DNA of 64,000 bases from Streptomyces sp. CG4 (GTDB taxonomy: Bacteria > Actinomycetota > Actinomycetes > Streptomycetales > Streptomycetaceae). The position numbers and the translations under genes are program-made. Below, piece after piece: positions 36,930 through 45,148 of this stretch. The DNA lies in contig NZ_CP163525.1 in assembly GCF_041080655.1 (NCBI RefSeq), forward strand, positions 496,001 to 560,000, read 5' to 3'. The stretch's first letter is position 1, and every line of letters begins with the position of its first letter. The notes under the pieces were generated by a model. The model saw nothing but the letters and a program-made list of their open reading frames with translations, was not told where the DNA came from and searched no databases.

Positions 36930-37529
36930 ATGACGCCTATTCGTCACAACGGTTCGGACAACGATCATGTGCTCGACGCGGTACGCGACTGTGTGCTGGC
37001 CGTCGGAGTGCGCCGCACCACCCTCGCCGACGTGGCCCGCCGCGCCGGCGTCTCCCGGATGACGCTGTACCGGCGCTGGCCGGACCTGCGGACCCTGGTG
37101 GGCGATCTGATGACCCGTGAGTGGATCGACGTGGCCACCCGCGCGATCCCCGAACCCGCCGACGGCGTCGACACGCGCACCCGGATCGTGGACGGACTGG
37201 TGGCGGGGGTCGAGGCGTTCCGGGCGCACCCGCTCTTCCGCAAGATCGTCGACGTCGATCCGGAACTGCTGCTGCCCTATGTGCTGGACCGGCGCGGCGC
37301 GAGCCAGGAGGCGCTGCTGGCCCTGCTGGCCGACGCGCTGCGCGCGGGCCACGCCGACGGGTCGGTGCACCCGGGCCATGTCGAACGGCAGGCCCGCGCC
37401 GTGCTGTTGACCGTGCAGTCCTTCACCCTGTCCCTGCGCACGATGACCGACGAGGACGATCCGGAGCTGGACTCCGCCGCCTTCCTCGGCGAGTTGCGCG
37501 CCCTCCTGGAGAGGACCCTCACGCCATGA
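36930..37529 (+). CDS. TetR family repressor of the glycerophosphate/ether-lipid locus
   Basis: A 199-aa TetR protein with helix-turn-helix TTLADVARRAGVSRMTLYRR (30-49) and an all-helical ligand domain. A -10-like TACACT (36917-36922) lies 7 nt before ATG 36930, so the message is probably leaderless. TGTGACACA at 36922-36930 overlaps this promoter and may be part of its operator. It is divergent from the AGPS-like gene and overlaps glpD by ATGA, so it likely controls both directions. Confidence 0.9.
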   Translation: MTPIRHNGSDNDHVLDAVRDCVLAVGVRRTTLADVARRAGVSRMTLYRRWPDLRTLVGDLMTREWIDVATRAIPEPADGVDTRTRIVDGLVAGVEAFRAHPLFRKIVDVDPELLLPYVLDRRGASQEALLALLADALRAGHADGSVHPGHVERQARAVLLTVQSFTLSLRTMTDEDDPELDSAAFLGELRALLERTLTP

Positions 37530-39109
37530 GTCACACCAGCGCCCACCCCGGCTCGTCCCTCAGCGCGCTCCGCCGTACCCGGGAACTGGCCGAGGCCACG
37601 GACGGCAGGGTTGCCGACGTCCTGGTCGTCGGGCTCGGCGCCACCGGGGCCGGAGCCGCGCTGGACGCGGCGGCCCGCGGGCTGGACGTCGTCGCCGTGG
37701 ACGCCCACGACCTGGCCTTCGGCACCTCCCGCTGGAGTTCGAAGCTCATCCACGGCGGGCTGCGCTATCTGGCCTCCGCGCAGTTCGACGTCGCGCACGA
37801 GAGCGCGGTCGAACGCGGGGTGCTGATGACCCGGACCGCCCCGCACCTGGTGGCCGCCCAGCCGTTCGTGCTGCCGCTGACCCCGCTGGTGTCCAGGGCC
37901 CAGGCGTCCCTGGCCTGGGCCGGATTCCGGGCCGGGGACATGCTGCGGCTGGCCGCCCGGACGCCCCGGCAGGTGCTCCCCGCTCCCCGGCGGCTGACGG
38001 CCACGGAGGCGCGGCACCTGGCGCCCGCGGTGCGCGCGGCCGGGCTGCGCGGCGGACTGCTGTCCTGGGACGGCAGGGTGACCGACGACGCCCGGCTGGT
38101 CACCGCCCTGGCGAGGACGGCCGCCGCGCAGGGCGCGCGCATACTCACCCGGGTCAGGGTGCTGGAGCTCACGGGCGCCGGCGCCCGGATCCGCGACGAA
38201 CTCACCGGTGAGGAGGGCGAGATCAGGGCCCGCGCGGTGATCAACGCGGCCGGGGTGTGGGCGGGCGACCTCGTCGAGGGCATCCGGATCCGGCCCTCCC
38301 GCGGCACCCATCTGGTGCTGCGCTCAGAGCGGCTCGGCGCCCTGCCGGCCGGTCTGCACATCCCGATTCCCGGCGAGACCAACCGCTTCGTCCTGGTCCT
38401 GCCGCAGGGCGATGGGCGGGTGTACGTCGGCCTCACCGACGAGCCGGTCGAGGGCGGGATCCCGGACGTCCCGGACGTGCCCGAGACCGACATCGGTTTC
38501 CTCCTGGACGTGCTCGGATCGGTCCTGGACACGCCGGTGACCCGGGAGGAGGTCGTCGGCGCCTTCGCCGGACTGCGCCCCCTGCTGGACACGTCCGGAT
38601 ACGACGGTCGCGACGGCGCGCCTGCCCGCACCTCCGACATCTCCCGTCGGCACGCGGTGCTGACGTCCCCCGACGGCATCACGACGATCGTCGGCGGCAA
38701 GCTCACCACCTACCGGCGGATGGCACAGGACGCCGTGGACGCCGCGACCGCCGCCCGGGGCCTTCCCGTCGCGCCGTCCCCCACCGCCGCGCTGCCCCTG
38801 ATCGGCGCCGCCGCACCCGGCCGGCTCCGCAGCCTGTCGGCACCGCGCCGCCTGATCCGCCGCTACGGCATCGAGGCCGAGGCCGTCCACACCCTCGCGA
38901 CCGAGAACCCCGCCCTGGCCGAGCCGGTTCTGCCGGGCCACCCGATCACCCGCGCCGAACTGCTCTGGGCCGTCCGGCACGAGGGCGCCCTGGACGAGTC
39001 CGACCTCCTGGACCGGCGCACCCGCATCGGGCTGGTGCCGCAGGACCGCGCGGAGGTGCTCGCCGTGGCACGGGAGGTGCTGGTGGAGGCGGCAACCACC
39101 CGGGGCTGA
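37526..39109 (+). CDS. glpD: Glycerol-3-phosphate dehydrogenase (FAD)
   Basis: A 527-aa FAD-dependent G3P dehydrogenase that oxidises G3P to DHAP at the membrane. Motifs: VVGLGATGAGAALDAAARGL (FAD site), FGTSRWSSKLIHGGLRYLAS (GlpD hallmark), LSWDGRVTDDARLV, VVGAFAGLRPLL and the TTIVGGKLTTYRRMAQDAVD stretch. C-terminal DAO-C domain present. ATG 37526 overlaps the tetR stop (ATGA) and has GGAGAGGA upstream. As DHAP is the precursor of alkyl-DHAP, its pairing with the AGPS-like gene under one regulator makes metabolic sense. Confidence 0.93.
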   Translation: MSHTSAHPGSSLSALRRTRELAEATDGRVADVLVVGLGATGAGAALDAAARGLDVVAVDAHDLAFGTSRWSSKLIHGGLRYLASAQFDVAHESAVERGVLMTRTAPHLVAAQPFVLPLTPLVSRAQASLAWAGFRAGDMLRLAARTPRQVLPAPRRLTATEARHLAPAVRAAGLRGGLLSWDGRVTDDARLVTALARTAAAQGARILTRVRVLELTGAGARIRDELTGEEGEIRARAVINAAGVWAGDLVEGIRIRPSRGTHLVLRSERLGALPAGLHIPIPGETNRFVLVLPQGDGRVYVGLTDEPVEGGIPDVPDVPETDIGFLLDVLGSVLDTPVTREEVVGAFAGLRPLLDTSGYDGRDGAPARTSDISRRHAVLTSPDGITTIVGGKLTTYRRMAQDAVDAATAARGLPVAPSPTAALPLIGAAAPGRLRSLSAPRRLIRRYGIEAEAVHTLATENPALAEPVLPGHPITRAELLWAVRHEGALDESDLLDRRTRIGLVPQDRAEVLAVAREVLVEAATTRG

Positions 39110-39368
39110 TCCGCCGACCGGCCGGACCGGGTGACATGAGCGCCTCCGCGTCGTGGAATCGTCGAGGGAGGCGGCTGGGGTACGTCCCCGACGCAGTCGG
39201 CCGGGCAGAGCCGCAGCAGGCGGACGTCCCCCTCCACACGTCCCGCCGCTTGAGGCGCGCGGGCGATGCGCACCGAGGCGAAGACGGTGCGGCCCCGGGG
39301 CGCCGACCGGCCGGACCGGGCGGCCCAAGTGCCGGACGGGGACGGAGCGGCGCAGGACGGAGGGAGCG

Positions 39369-40820
39369 TCAGAGCAGGCGCCGGATGTCCCCGCGGACGC
39401 GGTAGAAGCCGCCGGCCGCCGGGTGCAGGGCGTCCACGACGTAGCGGGCGCCCGGCTCCCGTATGGCACGCGGGAACTGGACGTTCCAGGAAGCGTCGTA
39501 GCCATCGGACACCACGTGCACCCGAAGGCGGCCGCTCTCCTGGACGCACTCGACCACCACGGCGCCGGCCGGGGCCTGGGCGACGGTGGAGACCGCGGCC
39601 ACGGCGGTGGCGGGTGCGTAAGTGGGCAGGGCCGCGGCGAGCTTGACGTCCCGTGCCACCGGTACCGTGCCCTGCTGGGCCGCGGTGATGGCGGTCTCGC
39701 TCGCGTCGACGCAGACGAGCGAGCCCTCGGTGGTCACCAGGTACAGCCGCTCGTCGCGGTACTGCATCGACAGCGCCGAGCCGCCGCCCGTGCCGAGCTT
39801 CCACAGACGCGTGCCGTCCTGGTCGAAGCAGTAGACGGACGACGCGGCGTCGCCGGCGAAGACGAACCGGCCGCCCGGGGAGGTGGCGCACGAGTAGACC
39901 GCGCTGTCGCAGGCGTATGTCGCCTCTATCGCGCCGGTGGCCTTCGACAGCCGCTGGACCACGCGGTGCCCGGTGCCCGCGTAGACGGCGTCGTCCTCCT
40001 GCCAGCCGAAGAGCACGCTGCCCTTGGTGGCCGTGTGCCACAACTCGCGGCCGCCGTCGGGTGCGTAGGCGGTGACGCCCCGGTGGTGGCCGTGGTAGAC
40101 GGCCCGGTCGTCGGCGCGGACCATCCAGGCGTGCTCGCCCTGGCTGCGGCGGGCCCACTGGTGTTCGTCCTCGTGGTCGATGACGGTGAGCCGGCCGTCG
40201 CGGTCCGAGACGTTCAGGATGCCCTCGTGGATGTCCAGCCAGAAGATGTCGACGTCGGCGGCGATGTCGTACGCGGCGAACGGCAGCTTGGAGGAGAGGT
40301 CGTAGACCTTGCCGTCGTCACAGCCCGCGTAGATCCAGAAGTCGTCGGCGACCAGGCACTTCACCCCGTCCGGCAGGCTGAAGCGGGCGAGGACGGCGCC
40401 GTCGTGGCCCAGGGTGTAGACGTCGCCCGCCTGATTGCCCACCCAGCAGTGCTCGTCGTCCACATGGATGCCGAACGCTGCGGAGCCGGTGCGGAACCGC
40501 CACAGCACGGGCGCCACGGCTCGCGCGGTGGACGGGGCCGAGCTGACCTGACGCCGGGTCACCGGGCGCGGAGCACGCTGCCCCTGGACTGCGGGGGCGT
40601 AGCCCTTGCGGACCTTCTCCCCCACCTTCCGCGCGGCGGCCGCGCCGGCCTTCTCGGCCGTCGGGAACGTCGTCGTCTGGATCTGCCCGGGGGCGCCGAT
40701 CCTGCCGTACCGCACCGTCACCATCTGCCCGTCGACGGTCACTTCGTAGAACTTGTGGGCGCCGCCGCCCTCCTGCGACAGCTCCAGATACGTCGTCGAC
40801 ACCGCGGACGCCGTGGCCAT
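39369..40820 (-). CDS. WGR-domain protein with beta-propeller
   Basis: A 483-aa protein. The N-terminal WGR domain (about 8-75) reads YLELSQEGGGAHKFYEVTVD, MVTVRYGRIGAPGQ and TTTFPTAEKAGAAAARK; WGR domains bind nucleic acid ends in PARP-like proteins. From about 110 on, repeated blades of a PQQ/WD-like propeller are visible: WVGNQAGDVYTLGHDGAVLA, IYAGCDDGKVYDLSSK, VSDRDGRLTVIDHEDEH, VYHGHHRGVTAYAPDGGREL, FVFAGDAASSVYCFDQDGTR. No enzyme motif and no signal peptide. ATG 40820 has GGGGAGGGG about 7 nt upstream. Function unknown; the fusion is found in actinobacteria as a stand-alone gene. Confidence 0.85.
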   Translation of the reverse strand: MATASAVSTTYLELSQEGGGAHKFYEVTVDGQMVTVRYGRIGAPGQIQTTTFPTAEKAGAAAARKVGEKVRKGYAPAVQGQRAPRPVTRRQVSSAPSTARAVAPVLWRFRTGSAAFGIHVDDEHCWVGNQAGDVYTLGHDGAVLARFSLPDGVKCLVADDFWIYAGCDDGKVYDLSSKLPFAAYDIAADVDIFWLDIHEGILNVSDRDGRLTVIDHEDEHQWARRSQGEHAWMVRADDRAVYHGHHRGVTAYAPDGGRELWHTATKGSVLFGWQEDDAVYAGTGHRVVQRLSKATGAIEATYACDSAVYSCATSPGGRFVFAGDAASSVYCFDQDGTRLWKLGTGGGSALSMQYRDERLYLVTTEGSLVCVDASETAITAAQQGTVPVARDVKLAAALPTYAPATAVAAVSTVAQAPAGAVVVECVQESGRLRVHVVSDGYDASWNVQFPRAIREPGARYVVDALHPAAGGFYRVRGDIRRLL

Positions 40821-40931
40821 GGCAGACCCCTCCCCAGGACGGACCCGCGGCCGTTCCGGCAGGTCCTCACTGATCAAACCGTAAGGGCGACCACTGACAA
40901 CGGACCGTGCCCGGCGACGACCCGGCCGGCG

Positions 40932-41609
40932 CTAACTCTCGCTGTCGCCGCCCGGCCCGCCGGGCCGCAACGCACCCATTCCGCCGACGAGTTGGTGCAG
41001 GCAGTCGATCGCCAGCGCCGCCGGTGCGGCTTCGCCCGTGACTCCGGCTTCCGTGTCGGCCCAGGTCTCCAGCGCGATCCGGATCGCGTCCGTGGCCGCC
41101 GCCGCGACCAGTCGGACCTGCATCGCCTCGAGACGTCCGTCCGCGAGGCGGGCGACGACCGGCACGAGCCGCTCTTCGGACTCCTGGTTGACGCGGTACC
41201 AGACCGCGCGCAGGGCGGGATCGCCGGCCGCCGCCCGCAGCAGTCCGCGGGTCCGCAGCAGCGCTCGTGCGGCCTCCTCGTCCGGCGCCGCCAGAGACTG
41301 CTCCACCGCGGTCTGCAGCGCCCGGGAAAGGTCGGTGCCCGGCTCCGCCGCCTCCAGCAGGGCTCGCCATCGGTCGGCGCCGTCGGCGAGCAGCGGGCTC
41401 ACCGCGTCCTGCTTGGAGCGGAAGTAGCGGTAGAAGGTGCGCAGCGCCACGCCCGCGTGCCGGGCGATCTCCTCGGCCGTGGTCGCGTGCGGTCCCTGTG
41501 TGGCGAACAGCTCGGCCGCCGCGTGCGCGATCTCGAGCTGGGTGGCGGCCTTGCGGCGCTCGGTCAAGGAGGAGGGCGGCTTGGTGCTCACCCCGGGCTT
41601 GGTGCTCAC
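40932..41609 (-). CDS. TetR family regulator
   Basis: About 225 aa. Helix-turn-helix TTAEEIARHAGVALRTFYRY followed by FRSKQDAVSPLL, then an Ala-rich helical ligand domain. Start uncertain: GTG 41645, 41609 or 41591 are in frame; GTGAGCACCAAGCC occurs twice in tandem here, duplicating the N-terminal residues. Divergent from an SDR gene, with two inverted-repeat operators in between, so it probably represses both. Confidence 0.88.
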   Translation of the reverse strand: MSTKPGVSTKPPSSLTERRKAATQLEIAHAAAELFATQGPHATTAEEIARHAGVALRTFYRYFRSKQDAVSPLLADGADRWRALLEAAEPGTDLSRALQTAVEQSLAAPDEEAARALLRTRGLLRAAAGDPALRAVWYRVNQESEERLVPVVARLADGRLEAMQVRLVAAAATDAIRIALETWADTEAGVTGEAAPAALAIDCLHQLVGGMGALRPGGPGGDSES

Positions 41610-41639
41610 CCCAGAAGCGTACGGCCCGACGACCACTGG

Positions 41640-41672
41640 TGGCACTCAATGCCGCAATGGCAAAACATGCCA
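41640..41672. promoter_or_regulatory. Two TGGCA-N5-TGCC(A) operators between tetR and SDR
   Basis: TGGCACTCAATGCCG (41640-41654) and TGGCAAAACATGCCA (41658-41672) are inverted repeats of the same half-site, with starts 18 bp apart. Position in the divergent promoter and symmetry fit cooperative TetR dimers. Confidence 0.7.
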
Positions 41673-41769
41673 CTTAGGCGTAACGTGAAGCGATCGGGGA
41701 CGTCGGCAGGCAGGAGGCCCGCCGTCGTGAAGGCCCCGCCGCACCGCGGCAGGGCGGGCAGGAGAAGAG

Positions 41770-42555
41770 ATGAACCGCTACGAAGGCCGTCGAGCGCTGA
41801 TCACCGGGGGCGGCTCGGGCATCGGCCAGGCGACCGTGCTGCGGCTCCTCGCCGAGGGCGGCACCGTCGTGGCCGCGGACGTGAGCGAGCGCGGCCTGAA
41901 GGACACGGTGGCGAAGGCCGGAGCGCACGCCGGCCGGCTCACCACGGTCGTCGTCGACGTCGCCGACGAGACCTCCGTACGCGAGGGTGTCGCCGCCGCC
42001 GTCGCCGCGCTCGGCGGTCTGGACGTGCTGGTGAACGCGGCCGGGATCCTGCGCTCCTCGCACACCCACGAGACGAGCCTCGCGGACTTCACCCGCATCC
42101 TGCAGGTCAATCTCGTCGGCACCTTCCTCGTCATCCGCGAGTCCCTGCCGGCACTGCTGGCCGGCCGGGACGCGGCGGTCGTCAACTTCAGCTCCACGTC
42201 GGCCCGGTTCGCGCACCCGTACATGGCGGCGTACGCGGCGAGCAAGGGCGGCATCCAGTCGATGACGCACGCCCTCGCCGCCGAGTACGCGAAGCAGGGC
42301 ATCCGCTTCACCGCCGTCCAGCCCGGCTCCATTTCCTCCGGGATGACCGACGGCAGCGGCGCCAGCGGACAGAGCACCGGTCCGGGCCTGCCCGACGACG
42401 CCGACATGACGCTGTTCGCCAAGCTCTCCCCGGCCCTCGGGCAGGGCTTCGCCGGCCCCGCGACGGTGGCATCGGTCGTCGCCATGCTCGCCTCGGCGGA
42501 CGGGAAGTTCGTCACCGGCACGGAGATCCGCATCGACGGCGGCACCCACTTCTGA
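41770..42555 (+). CDS. Short-chain dehydrogenase/reductase
   Basis: A 261-aa classical SDR with TGGGSGIG (12-19), NAAG at 89-92, catalytic S142, Y155 and K159 (YAASK) and C-terminal DGGTHF. GGAGAAGAG lies just upstream of ATG 41770. Divergent from a TetR regulator; such pairs usually respond to the SDR's own substrate, here unknown. Ends 22 bp from the convergent ABC-F gene. Confidence 0.92.
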   Translation: MNRYEGRRALITGGGSGIGQATVLRLLAEGGTVVAADVSERGLKDTVAKAGAHAGRLTTVVVDVADETSVREGVAAAVAALGGLDVLVNAAGILRSSHTHETSLADFTRILQVNLVGTFLVIRESLPALLAGRDAAVVNFSSTSARFAHPYMAAYAASKGGIQSMTHALAAEYAKQGIRFTAVQPGSISSGMTDGSGASGQSTGPGLPDDADMTLFAKLSPALGQGFAGPATVASVVAMLASADGKFVTGTEIRIDGGTHF

Positions 42556-42577
42556 GCGCGAACACGCAGGTCACACG

Positions 42578-44182
42578 CTAGGCGAGGGCCACGAGGCCGC
42601 GATAGTCCTCGCTCCACAGGTCCTCGGCCGCGTCCGGCAGGAGCAGGACGCGGTCCGGGCGGAGGGCGTCGAGGGCGCCCTCGTCGTGGGTGACCATCAC
42701 GATCGCGCCGGGGTACGAGTCGACCGCGGCCAGGACCTCGTCGCGGGAGACCGGGTCGAGGTTGTTGGTCGGCTCGTCCAGCAGCAGGACATTTGCCCCG
42801 GAGTGGACCAGGCCGGCCAGCGCCAGCCGGGTGCGCTCGCCGCCGGACAGGACACCCGCGGGCTTGTCCGCGTCGTCCCCGCCGAACAGGAACGCACCCA
42901 GCACCCGCCGCGCCTCACCGGTCTCCAGGTGCGGCGCCGCGGCCCGCAGGTTCTCCAGGACCGTACGGCTGGTGTCGAGCGTGTCGTGCTCCTGGGCGAA
43001 GTAGCCGAGGCGCAGTCCGTGCCCGTGCACCACGCGCCCGGCATCCGGCCGTTCGGCGCCGGCGAGGATGCGCAACAGGGTGGTCTTTCCGGCACCGTTG
43101 AGCCCGAGCACGACCATGCGGCTGCCCCGGTCCACCGCCAGGTCCACGCCGTCGAGGACCCGGTGGTCGCCGTAGGACTTGGCCAGGCTGATCGCGCCGA
43201 GCGGCGTCCGCCCGCACGGTACGGGCTCGGGCAGCCGGATCCGCGCGGTCTTCTCCGCACGCCCGGCGGGTTCCAGCGCGGCCAGCATCCGGTCGGCGCG
43301 GCGGGCCATGCTCCTGGCCATGGTGGCGGTGGCGGAGCGGGCCTTCATGCGGTCCGCCTGTGCGTGCAGCGCGGCGGCCTTGCGCTCGACCCCGGCCCGC
43401 TCCCGAGTACGGCGCCGCTCCTCCGTCGCGCGTCGGGTCGTGTACGTGGTCCAGCCGGTGTTGTGGACGTCGATCGCGGCGCGGCCGGCGTCCAGGTGGA
43501 AGACGCGGTTGACGACGTCGGCGAGGAGCGCGGTGTCGTGGCTGACGACCACCAGTCCGCCCTGGTGGCTCCGGAGGAAGCCGCGCAGCCAGACGACGGA
43601 GTCCGCGTCGAGGTGGTTGGTGGGCTCGTCCAGCAGCAGGGTGCCGGAGGTTCCGGCGAACAGGATGCGGGCGAGCTCCACGCGGCGCTTCTGGCCGCCG
43701 GACAAGGCGCCCACCGGCTCGCCCATGACGCGTTCGGGCAGTCCGACCCCGGCCGCCGTCCGGGCGGCCTCGGCCTCGGCCGCGTAGCCACCGCCGACCT
43801 GGAAGGCGGCGTCCGCGCGGGCGTAGGCGTGCATCGCCCGCTCCAGAGCCGTCTGGCCCGCGGCTTGGGCCATCGCCGCCTCGGCCGTGCGCAGTTCGCG
43901 CAGCGCGGTGTCGAGGCCGCGGGCGGACAGGATCCGGTCGGCGACCGTCATGGCAGGGTCGGCGGCGCGGGAGTCCTGGTCGAGGTAGCCGACCGGACCG
44001 GTGTGGGTGATCGTGCCGGCGGCGGGCCGGGAGTGCCCGGCGAGCGCGGTCAACAGGGTGGTCTTTCCGGCACCGTTGCGGCCCACGAGGCCGATGCGGT
44101 CCCCGGGAGAGACGGTGAAGGAGGTGTCGGACAGGAGAAGGCGCGCACCGGCGCGCAGTTCGACATCGCGAGCGACGATCAT
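42578..44182 (-). CDS. ABC-F family ATPase (possible ribosome-protection type)
   Basis: A 534-aa soluble protein with two ABC cassettes and no membrane domain. First: Walker A GRNGAGKTT, signature LSGGQKRRVELAR, Walker B LLLDEPTNHLD. Linker with Arg-rich helix (RRATEERRRTRERAGVERKA). Second: GLNGAGKTT, LSGGERTRLALAG, LLLDEPTNNLD. ABC-F proteins act on the ribosome, and in Streptomyces several protect it from macrolides, lincosamides or streptogramins. The linker is of medium length, so a resistance role is possible but not provable. ATG 44182 with GGAGCG 9 nt upstream. A short upstream reading frame in a structured leader hints at attenuation. Confidence 0.9.
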   Translation of the reverse strand: MIVARDVELRAGARLLLSDTSFTVSPGDRIGLVGRNGAGKTTLLTALAGHSRPAAGTITHTGPVGYLDQDSRAADPAMTVADRILSARGLDTALRELRTAEAAMAQAAGQTALERAMHAYARADAAFQVGGGYAAEAEAARTAAGVGLPERVMGEPVGALSGGQKRRVELARILFAGTSGTLLLDEPTNHLDADSVVWLRGFLRSHQGGLVVVSHDTALLADVVNRVFHLDAGRAAIDVHNTGWTTYTTRRATEERRRTRERAGVERKAAALHAQADRMKARSATATMARSMARRADRMLAALEPAGRAEKTARIRLPEPVPCGRTPLGAISLAKSYGDHRVLDGVDLAVDRGSRMVVLGLNGAGKTTLLRILAGAERPDAGRVVHGHGLRLGYFAQEHDTLDTSRTVLENLRAAAPHLETGEARRVLGAFLFGGDDADKPAGVLSGGERTRLALAGLVHSGANVLLLDEPTNNLDPVSRDEVLAAVDSYPGAIVMVTHDEGALDALRPDRVLLLPDAAEDLWSEDYRGLVALA

Positions 44183-44236
44183 GGGGTAACGCTCCGAAAC
44201 AGCGAGAGGACACACTTCTGGCGTGGAAGCGGGTCC

Positions 44237-44302
44237 TCAGCTAGGAAATTCGGGGCGTGGACATGCGGTCACGGTAACCGACGCGCTCCAAGCGGCGCAC
44301 AT
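44237..44302 (-). CDS. Possible leader peptide of the ABC-F gene
   Basis: A 21-codon frame beginning at ATG 44302 (MCAAWSASVTV, ending EFPS) with GGGGCGA 6-7 nt upstream, ending 54 nt before the ABC-F start. Downstream of it the RNA can pair GAGGAC with GTCCTC, and CTTC with GAAG inside that. ABC-F resistance genes are often controlled by ribosome stalling on such leaders. Chance occurrence of a short frame cannot be excluded. Confidence 0.3.
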   Translation of the reverse strand: MCAAWSASVTVTACPRPEFPS

Positions 44303-44337
44303 GGTTTTTCGCCCCGCTCGCACCCGCACGGCCGGTG

Positions 44338-45027
44338 TCAGGGCAGCACCTTGACCCCGACCCCCGCTGTCCGGCCGGCCGTGTCGAAGCCGGCCTCGAC
44401 CGCGCTTCCGCCCGGAAGGCCCGCGACGATCCGGGCGGCCTCGCCGCGCTGGGGCAAGCCGTGGTGGTCGATATACCCGGCCACGACGTGCCGGGCCGAG
44501 TAACCGATCAGCCCGGCTCCGGCGAGCAGGGTCCGGGGCAGGGTGACCGGGTCGGCTCGGGGCCCGGGACCTGCGCGTCGTCGGGGAGGAAGGAGACCTG
44601 GGTGTCGCCGCCCGCGGGCACACCGATGCACCCGGGCGCCTCGGCCACTCCTCTGCCGGTGAACGCGAGCAGTTCGGCCGCGCGCCGCGAATCGGCGAAG
44701 CCGGACAGGTCCAGGACCTCCTGGGTCAGTTCGGCGATGCCACAGGCCCGTCCGTACCGCTCGATCGCGGCGATCCTGGCCACCACCTCGGCGCCCCGCA
44801 GACCGGGGTTGGCCCAGCCCCCATCCAGGACCACTCGGCCATGTCGTGTATGCCGAGCACTGCTACGCGCGCAGGACCGGCTCCCCCTGCTGGTGGCGGC
44901 AGGACGACAGCTCCGCGGTCGACGGCCCCTCGGGCAGGAACCCGGTCAGGGACTCCAACCGCGCGGCGCCCCAGGCGGCATGCCGTTCCGCCGCCAGCAG
45001 GAAGGCCTCACTGAACTCACTCATCAT
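44338..45027 (-). pseudogene. Unrecognised gene broken by two frameshifts
   Basis: Codon bias on the minus strand runs through three frames in order. From ATG 45027: MMSEFSEAFLLAAERHAAWG, LESLTGFLPEGPS (to about 44860). Then VVLDGGWANPGLRGAEVVAR and IAELTQEVLDLSGFADSRRA up to FLPDD (about 44570). Then LLAGAGLIGYSARHVVAGYI, ending VEAGFDTAGRTAGVGVKVLP at 44338. The pieces would form one protein of about 225 aa. I do not recognise the family. Either the gene is decayed or the assembly has indels. Confidence 0.45.
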
Positions 45028-45148
45028 GCCCCGCCCCCATGACGCGCCCGCGCCGGCGTGTCGCCAGGTCCGGCCGACCCTGCGCTGCGGTTCCGGACAA
45101 CTGCTCACACCTGTGGACGGCTTGGCTCGTGCGATCCGGCAACTCCCG

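Noticed and set aside
41880..42500. Minus-strand frame (41778-42617) as a gene convergent to ABC-F
   Set aside because: Antisense to the SDR, whose NAD motif and YxxxK are clear.
39153..42581. 1142-codon plus-strand frame
   Set aside because: Overlaps the WGR, TetR and SDR genes in wrong frames; result of high GC suppressing stops.
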